Made by a program: the position numbers and the translations under genes. The notes under the pieces were generated by a model that was given only the letters and a program-made list of their open reading frames with translations, had not been told where the DNA came from and searched no databases. A stretch of 18,232 nt of DNA, taken from DASZGI01 sp035938995. Lineage in GTDB: Bacteria > Actinomycetota > Actinomycetes > Streptomycetales > Catenulisporaceae. Positions 13,068 through 18,232 of the stretch are shown here, piece after piece (position 1 is the first letter of the stretch; every line of letters begins with the position of its first letter). Location: NCBI RefSeq assembly GCF_035938995.1, contig NZ_DASZGI010000105.1, forward strand, positions 1-18,232, given 5' to 3'.

Positions 13068-13591
13068 TCCCGCGCGGGGCGCCAGTCGACCGGCGGCGGC
13101 AGCGTGCCCTGCTTGATGATGTTCGCGTACACGCTCTCCAACGCCTCCGTGAGCGGCCCGACGAGCTCGGTCGGCAACCCGTCGAAGAACAGGTTCCGGA
13201 CGAGGTCGACATGTCCGGGCGCTGCCTGCTCGAGGACGTGGCGCCCGCCGTCGGTCAGCGTCACCTCGGTGACCCGCTTGTCGGCGGCCGACGGGGCGCA
13301 GTTCACCAGCCCCCGCGTGCTCATCCGCCGCACGTGGTGGGACACCCGGCTGCGTTCCCAGCCGATCTGGGCGGCGAGCACGGTGATCGGCATCCGCCCG
13401 TCGTCGGCGACGCTCAGGGCCGTGAGCACGTCGTAGTCGGGCAGCGAGAGGGCGTTGTCCGCGAGCAGCTGGCGGTTCATCTCATACGTCAGGCGCAGCT
13501 GGATCCGGATATAGGCCAGCCACGCCCGCTGCTGGTCGCCGTCGAGCCAGCCGCCCTCGGGTACCGGCTTAGCCCCGCCGTTACGTGACAT
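13064..13591 (-). CDS. MarR-family repressor
   Basis: The 175-residue protein has the MarR layout: N-terminal dimerisation helix (about 20-45), winged helix (about 50-115, with S-L-P-D-Y-D-V-L-T-A-L, W-E-R-S-R-V-S-H-H-V-R-R-M as recognition helix and D-K-R-V-T-E-V-T-L-T-D-G-G as wing) and two C-terminal helices. MarR proteins release DNA on binding small, often phenolic or lipophilic ligands. ATG 13591 lies inside a copy of the operator, and its ribosome-site-like AGGTGA is part of the same palindrome, so the protein should repress its own synthesis. Two more operator copies upstream of the MFS gene and the epoxide hydrolase pair make those its targets. An in-frame start 19 codons upstream is less likely. 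Confidence 0.9.
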   Translation of the reverse strand: MSRNGGAKPVPEGGWLDGDQQRAWLAYIRIQLRLTYEMNRQLLADNALSLPDYDVLTALSVADDGRMPITVLAAQIGWERSRVSHHVRRMSTRGLVNCAPSAADKRVTEVTLTDGGRHVLEQAAPGHVDLVRNLFFDGLPTELVGPLTEALESVYANIIKQGTLPPPVDWRPARD

Positions 13592-13600
13592 ATCACCTAG
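13581..13600. promoter_or_regulatory. MarR operator 3 (autoregulation, over the start codon)
   Basis: TTACGTGACATATCACCTAG shares its first 16 positions, apart from the centre, with operator 2 and its TACGTGACATATCA core with operator 1. It covers the MarR start codon (13591-13589) and the bases that would serve as ribosome site. Confidence 0.75.
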
Positions 13601-13743
13601 GCTTTCTTCTCGCCAGCATACGCACAATCGCCACCGCGGGCAGCGCACTCCCCCTTCCGGCAGTGGCCCTGGCCAGCACGGACGAGGATATCGGCAAGCG
13701 CAAAGGCCGTCGCAGCCTGCGTGCGAGCTGGCGGGCCGCCGGG

Positions 13744-14310
13744 TTAGCGGTGTCGCCGGTACCGCAGCTCTACGATCCCGTTGCTCGAGGCGGTGCTGGA
13801 GACCAGGTCGAGCTGGTAGGACTCGGGGACGCCGTCGAACAGCCGGGTGCCCTCGCCCGCGACGTAGGGGAACAAGCTCACCTGGAGTTCGTCGATCAGG
13901 TCGAGTCGCATGAGCGAGCGCCAGAGGCTGACGCCGCCCCAGACCACGATGTAGCCGTCGCCGCCCAGCCTGAGCTTGTCGATCTCTTCTGTGGTGTCAC
14001 CAGCGGCGATGGTGGTGTTGGCCCAGTCAGCCGTCTTCAGGGTCCGGGAGAAGACGACCTTGCGCGCGGCGTTCAGGGTGTCGGCGAAGGGGTGGTCGGT
14101 GGACGTCGCCGTCATGGCCTCGGCGATGCCCTCGTAGGCGGCGCGGCCCATGATGTGCGCGTACGCGCTCCGGATAAAGTCGAGGTGCGCCGGGTCGTCG
14201 GGCTCACGGTTTTCGGGCAGGCTGAAGCAGAACTTCCAAAACTCGGTACCCTCGTCGGCGAGCAGGCCGTCGAGGGAATAGTTGAACACCGTCGCTATCA
14301 GCTTCCGCAT
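13744..14310 (-). CDS. Dihydrofolate reductase / RibD C-terminal-like protein
   Basis: The 188-residue protein has the fold markers of the RibD C-terminal/DHFR-like family common in actinobacteria: I-A-T-V-F-N-Y-S-L-D-G at the start, H-I-M-G-R-A-A-Y-E-G (52-61), V-F-S-R-T-L (86-91), the nucleotide-binding G-G-V-S-L-W (125-130) and L-F-P-Y-V-A-G-E-G-T-R-L-F (146-158). Members are NAD(P)H-dependent reductases of mostly unknown substrate; few make tetrahydrofolate. ATG 14310 is chosen with GGAG eight bases upstream; GTG 14316 would be only two bases from it. It is upstream of the MarR gene on the same strand, separated by 152 bases that include the MarR operator, so it is probably an independent unit. 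Confidence 0.85.
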   Translation of the reverse strand: MRKLIATVFNYSLDGLLADEGTEFWKFCFSLPENREPDDPAHLDFIRSAYAHIMGRAAYEGIAEAMTATSTDHPFADTLNAARKVVFSRTLKTADWANTTIAAGDTTEEIDKLRLGGDGYIVVWGGVSLWRSLMRLDLIDELQVSLFPYVAGEGTRLFDGVPESYQLDLVSSTASSNGIVELRYRRHR

Positions 14311-14429
14311 GATCACAACTCCGTGGTCTGGGTTTAGCTTGACCCGCTTTCCCGGACGTGGTCCTGCCCCGGTCTGCTGGAGACAGCGGTGAGGTGATGC
14401 GGGCTGGCGGGAGTGGTTGCGTTCGAAGT

Positions 14430-14497
14430 CTAGGGACGCCTGCCAGCCGAGGGCAGAGTGGCGGCGCCGGCAGCCAGCGCCGCCACAAGGTCCCTAG
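14430..14497 (-). terminator. Nested double hairpin after the carboxylase gene
   Basis: An inner stem GTGGCGGCGC/GCGCCGCCAC (14458-14467 with 14477-14486, nine-base loop) is enclosed by an outer perfect stem CTAGGGAC/GTCCCTAG (14430-14437 with 14490-14497). It begins 12 bases past the carboxylase stop and is the likely terminator of that long transcript. Confidence 0.65.
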
Positions 14498-14508
14498 CGC
14501 CGTTGGCG

Positions 14509-17500
14509 TCAGTCGAGACGTGCCTCGATCGCCTCGATGATGCGCGGGCGCAGCTCGGCGGCGCGGATGACGGTGTCCACCGAACCGACCCGCACCGCGC
14601 GCCGGATGTCGTGCACGCGGTCGAACTCAGTGGCGACTTCGCCGAGCTTCTCCGCGCGCACCGTCGCGCGCAGTTCGTCGAGTTCCGCGGTCAGTGCGGC
14701 GCGATCGGCGCCGGAAGCGGTCGTGACACGGGCTTCCATGTCCCGCACGCGCGGGTCGTTCGCCGTGCGCGAGCCGACCTCGCCGGAGAAGACCACCGCG
14801 GCGGCCGGGGCGCCGCCGAGCACCGAGGCGAACGAACCCTCGATCGCGAGGACGGTCATGTGCGGGTTGAGCGCCTTCGAGAAGACCACGAACGCTCCGC
14901 CGTGGTACCGCGAGATCACGCAGAACACGATCGGGCCGCGGAAGTTGACGATCGCGCGGCCGATCTCCGCGCCGTACTCCAGTTGGAGCTTTCGCATCGA
15001 CTCGGGCGAGCCGTCGAAGCCGGACAGGTTCGCCAGCACGACGAGCGGCCGGTTGCCGCTGGCCGCGTTGATCGCCCGGGCGGCCTTCTTCGAGGACTGC
15101 GGGAACAGCGTGCCCGCGGTGTAAGCGTCTGGCCCGTCGGTGGGCGGGAAACCGCGGCGCGGCACCGGCCGCGACTCGATACCCAGCAGGCACACCGGCA
15201 TCCCGCCGAGGTGGACGTCCTGCACGACGGCGGTGTCCGCGTCGGCCATGCCCGCCCAGCGCTCCAGCACCGGGTGGTCCTGGTCGGCGACCGCGCGCAT
15301 CACGGTCCGGATGTCGAACGGCTTCTTGCGGTCGGGGTTGGCCTCGGCGGAGAAGATGTCGCCGACGGTGGTGAAGTCGCTGCCCTCGACAGCGTGCGGG
15401 TAGCTCGTGACATCGCGGTCGACGGGGTCGGTCGTCTGCGCCCGCCGCGGCATCCGCTCGCCGGGCGCGACGTAGGTGTGGTCGTAGTGCGCCATCAGCA
15501 CATGGCGCGCCGCGGTCAGGTCCGGCGCCCAGTACTGGGCTTGACCGTTCGGGCCCATCACGCGGTCGTAGCCGCCGATGCCGAAGTTGTCCTCGGCCGA
15601 CACGCCGCCGGAGAAGTCGAGCGAGTGCTTGCCCGTCAGCACCATCGCCGAGTCCGGCGTCATCACCAGGATGCCCTTGGTGTGCATGAGCATCGTCGCC
15701 TCGGCGTTCCAGTAGGGCTGCGCGCCGACGTTGATGCCGGCCACCACGATGTTGATCTCGCCGCCGGCCTGGGTGAACTCGACGATCCGCTTGAGTGCGG
15801 CGGCCACCCAGTCCATGTTCTCGGTGCCGGACTCCATCGAGATCCGGGCACCGGCCGACAGCGCGTACCACTCCACCGGCACGCGCATCCGCTCGGCGAG
15901 GTCCAGCGCGGCGACGACGCGGCGGCACTCCGGTTCGGACAGCGCGCCGAGCGATTTCGTCGGGTCGCCGAGCAGCGCCACCCGCGTGATCCCCTCGGGG
16001 TACCGGGCGGTCCGCGTGGTGACGACTCCGGCGACGATCGCCGCGGTGTTGCGGCCCTTCGGCCGGTCCACCGGGGCGAGTTCGCCGGTGTCGTCGAGGT
16101 CGTATTCCGTGAATGTGCCGAGCACGTCGGTCAGCTCGTACGGGTAGACGGTGTTGCGGCTGCTGGCGCGCAGCACCTTCTGCCGGTAGCCGTCGAGCGG
16201 CTCGATCAGCTCGTCCGACGGTTCGCCGATGGTCAGCCGGCTGCCGCCGGTGGCGTCGAAGGTGACGTGCATCGCGACTTTGGCCAGCGTGCCGGTGTCC
16301 GGGTCGCGCAGCCGGCCGATCAGCTCGATCTCCTCGAGCCCGGCGCCCGCCGTGGTCGGCAGCACGCGCGCGGCGATCGTGTCCAACTCCGCGCGGGTGA
16401 TAGCGCTCGGCGGCCACACATAGACGACGATCCGGTTGGTGGGGAAGCGGTTCTTGCCCGGCCGGCGCGACTGCGCCCGGCGGATCGAGTCGAGGCAGGC
16501 GGCGACGGTGTCCTCGGCCGTCGGCAGGGCGACCAGCCTTCCGTCGTGGTCGCGCAGCTCGGTCAGGTCACGCACCTGCGCGAACGCGACGAGCCGGTCG
16601 TCCGACGGGTCGTCGCGCGCGATGCACTGGAAGAGGTAGACCTCCTCGTCCGAGGACGGCAGCCGGGTGAGATCGAAGTTGCGCAGCCGTTCCAGCTGCA
16701 TCCGCTGCGCGATGTACGGATGCAGGCCGCGGATCAGCCGCTCCTCGCTCAGGCCGTGCTCCGAGGGACGGAACGTGAAGTGATGGTGCATCACCTCGTG
16801 GCCGCGGCCCGCGACGGTGGTGGTGACCCTGCGGACCTGGCTCGGCAGCGGTCGCGCGTTGACGACCTCGTGCAGGGCGGCGGCCATCGCGTCGAAGCTC
16901 TCCGGCTGCTTCTCCCACGCGAGGTAGATGTCGGCGTCGACCTCGTCCGGGGCGCCGCCGGCGATGTCGGCCAGCCCGTGGAGCGCGGCCCCGAGTTCGT
17001 CGAAGCTCACCGCGGTGGAGACCAGCCGGGATCCGGCGCGTTCGGCGACCACGAACGTGTGGCCGGCGGCGTCGATCGTGCGGACGTGGACCAGACCCTT
17101 GTTGCCGTAGTACCGCCTGGTCAGCACTTCAAGCATCGGCGCGTGGCCTAGGCCGCCGCGGCCGAGCCGCTGGCCGAGCAGCCGCACCAGCGGTTCGGTG
17201 CTGGCGACCATCGCGGCGATCCGCTCGGCGCGGTCGGGTGCTTCCGGGTTCGCATCGAGGTAACGCAGATGCTTGCGGACTTCGGCGTACACGCGGGCGC
17301 GGTTGCGGCGCAGCAGCGGCTGCGCGAACCAGGCGAACACGACGCCGCGGGCGAGGTCGGAGACCACGGGGAAGCGCACCTGTGTCGCGGCGATCAGCTG
17401 CTCCAGCACGGGGCCTGCCGGCTCCCGCAGCGCCTCGCCGGGCGGCGCCTCGCGCAGCCACTCGCGCAGCAGCGTGACGACGACCGTGGCGTCAGACGCT

Positions 17501-18232
17501 GCCCGCTGCAACGCCAGGAAGATCCGGAAGACGGCCTCTTCCAGTTCCGGCGTGCGTTTCAAATCGGTGACGCCGTAGTGTCCGAGCGCTCTCGTGAGTT
17601 TGCCCTGGAACGAGGCCGGAAGGCCGGCGCGCTCCACGTCGAGGCTCTGCAAGTACGCGTGGAAGTATTCGCGGGCGCTGTGCACGTGGTCGCCGCCGCC
17701 GGGCTCCTCACCCACGGGCTTCTTGCGGCTCAGCTCGCTCACGTCGGCGAACACCGACATGAGCTCGATCTCCTCGGCGAGCGGCCGGTGCCCCGCGGCG
17801 GCGAGCTCGGCCCGGGCGGCCAGATAGTCGGCCAGCACCCTGTGCTCGTCTTGCGGGTCGACGTCGAAGCCGAGCAGCAGGCTGCGCAGATCTTGCAGCC
17901 CGCGGTCGATCCGCTCGCGCGCCGGCACGCCGGACGACCCCGCGGGCAGCTCCAACTCGACGGCCTCGGCGGAGTTCGGGGCATGCGCGGCGGCGCTGTC
18001 ATCGCCTTCGTCGGCCAGCGGCTCCAGCCGCAACAGCGGCGCGCCGGACTCGACCTGGCTTCCGACCGACACCGCGCACTCCTTGAGCCGCGCGCGGAAC
18101 GGCGCCCGCAGCACCGTCTCCATCTTCATGCTCTCCAGCACGATGATTGGGGCTCCCGCCTCCACCTCGTCGCCGGCGGCCAGTGGGGTGGCGACCACCA
18201 GGGCGGGCGCCGGGGATCGCACGACGCCGCCT
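14509..18232 (-). CDS. Multidomain acyl-CoA (acetyl/propionyl-CoA) carboxylase, C-terminal 1,240 residues (partial)
   Basis: The frame is open to the right edge, so the N-terminus is missing. Counting from GTG 18222, the biotinyl domain comes first with L-E-S-M-K-M-E-T; Lys33 (18126-18124) is the biotin site. About 600 residues of helical central region follow. Then comes a eukaryotic-type carboxyltransferase (about 689-1237), with N-T-V-Y-P-Y-E-L, S-A-G-A-R-I (789-794), N-L-S-G-F-D-G (1065-1071) and G-G-A-F-V-V-F. The order BCCP-central-CT is that of animal and yeast acetyl-CoA carboxylase and of the roughly 1,800-residue fused carboxylases annotated in some actinobacteria. The missing part should hold the biotin carboxylase. 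Such enzymes make malonyl- or methylmalonyl-CoA for fatty acid or polyketide synthesis. Acetyl versus propionyl preference cannot be read here. Confidence 0.88.
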   Translation of the reverse strand, partial: GGVVRSPAPALVVATPLAAGDEVEAGAPIIVLESMKMETVLRAPFRARLKECAVSVGSQVESGAPLLRLEPLADEGDDSAAAHAPNSAEAVELELPAGSSGVPARERIDRGLQDLRSLLLGFDVDPQDEHRVLADYLAARAELAAAGHRPLAEEIELMSVFADVSELSRKKPVGEEPGGGDHVHSAREYFHAYLQSLDVERAGLPASFQGKLTRALGHYGVTDLKRTPELEEAVFRIFLALQRAASDATVVVTLLREWLREAPPGEALREPAGPVLEQLIAATQVRFPVVSDLARGVVFAWFAQPLLRRNRARVYAEVRKHLRYLDANPEAPDRAERIAAMVASTEPLVRLLGQRLGRGGLGHAPMLEVLTRRYYGNKGLVHVRTIDAAGHTFVVAERAGSRLVSTAVSFDELGAALHGLADIAGGAPDEVDADIYLAWEKQPESFDAMAAALHEVVNARPLPSQVRRVTTTVAGRGHEVMHHHFTFRPSEHGLSEERLIRGLHPYIAQRMQLERLRNFDLTRLPSSDEEVYLFQCIARDDPSDDRLVAFAQVRDLTELRDHDGRLVALPTAEDTVAACLDSIRRAQSRRPGKNRFPTNRIVVYVWPPSAITRAELDTIAARVLPTTAGAGLEEIELIGRLRDPDTGTLAKVAMHVTFDATGGSRLTIGEPSDELIEPLDGYRQKVLRASSRNTVYPYELTDVLGTFTEYDLDDTGELAPVDRPKGRNTAAIVAGVVTTRTARYPEGITRVALLGDPTKSLGALSEPECRRVVAALDLAERMRVPVEWYALSAGARISMESGTENMDWVAAALKRIVEFTQAGGEINIVVAGINVGAQPYWNAEATMLMHTKGILVMTPDSAMVLTGKHSLDFSGGVSAEDNFGIGGYDRVMGPNGQAQYWAPDLTAARHVLMAHYDHTYVAPGERMPRRAQTTDPVDRDVTSYPHAVEGSDFTTVGDIFSAEANPDRKKPFDIRTVMRAVADQDHPVLERWAGMADADTAVVQDVHLGGMPVCLLGIESRPVPRRGFPPTDGPDAYTAGTLFPQSSKKAARAINAASGNRPLVVLANLSGFDGSPESMRKLQLEYGAEIGRAIVNFRGPIVFCVISRYHGGAFVVFSKALNPHMTVLAIEGSFASVLGGAPAAAVVFSGEVGSRTANDPRVRDMEARVTTASGADRAALTAELDELRATVRAEKLGEVATEFDRVHDIRRAVRVGSVDTVIRAAELRPRIIEAIEARLD

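Noticed and set aside
14458..17151. 897-codon open frame on the plus strand opposite the carboxylase
   Set aside because: It mirrors the GC-rich third-position pattern of the minus-strand gene, is rich in Arg/Gly/Val/His runs with no domain, and lacks a credible start.

Overview
The window is GC-rich throughout, uses GTG starts freely, carries Tat signal peptides and has one promoter that looks leaderless. This indicates a high-GC actinobacterium of Streptomyces or Catenulispora type; the genus cannot be read from the sequence. No rRNA, tRNA or CRISPR array is visible.

Region 1 (1-4,250): the tail of a PPOX/split-barrel protein, a spacer with a possible IS1380-type transposase remnant, and a short PspA/IM30-like coiled-coil protein. 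Then comes a compact plus-strand operon: heme oxygenase, DUF1838 protein, DUF3598-like lipocalin-fold protein and stand-alone DUF2470 protein. I read this as a heme-to-biliverdin module with accessory proteins that may bind or process heme or bilin. It is the most novel part of the window. A broken gene (P-loop NTPase head joined out of frame to a substrate-binding-protein tail) follows on the minus strand.

Region 2 (4,470-7,300): a cytoplasmic epoxide hydrolase and a MerR/GyrI-like regulator on the minus strand, and a divergent NTF2-like protein. The 133-base divergent spacer holds two back-to-back promoters with the 19-base spacers typical of MerR control.

Region 3 (7,300-8,860): a secreted HAF-repeat protein between strong hairpins, and a short C-terminal remnant of a berberine-bridge-type FAD oxidase.

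Region 4 (8,860-13,600): an MFS exporter divergent from two tandem Tat-exported epoxide hydrolases, followed by a convergent MarR regulator. Nearly identical palindromes lie upstream of the exporter, upstream of the hydrolase pair and over the MarR start codon. They define a small self-contained regulon from sequence alone.

Region 5 (13,744-18,232): a dihydrofolate-reductase/RibD-like protein, and the C-terminal 1,240 residues of a giant multidomain acyl-CoA carboxylase (biotinyl domain, central region, carboxyltransferase). Its biotin-carboxylase part lies beyond the right edge.
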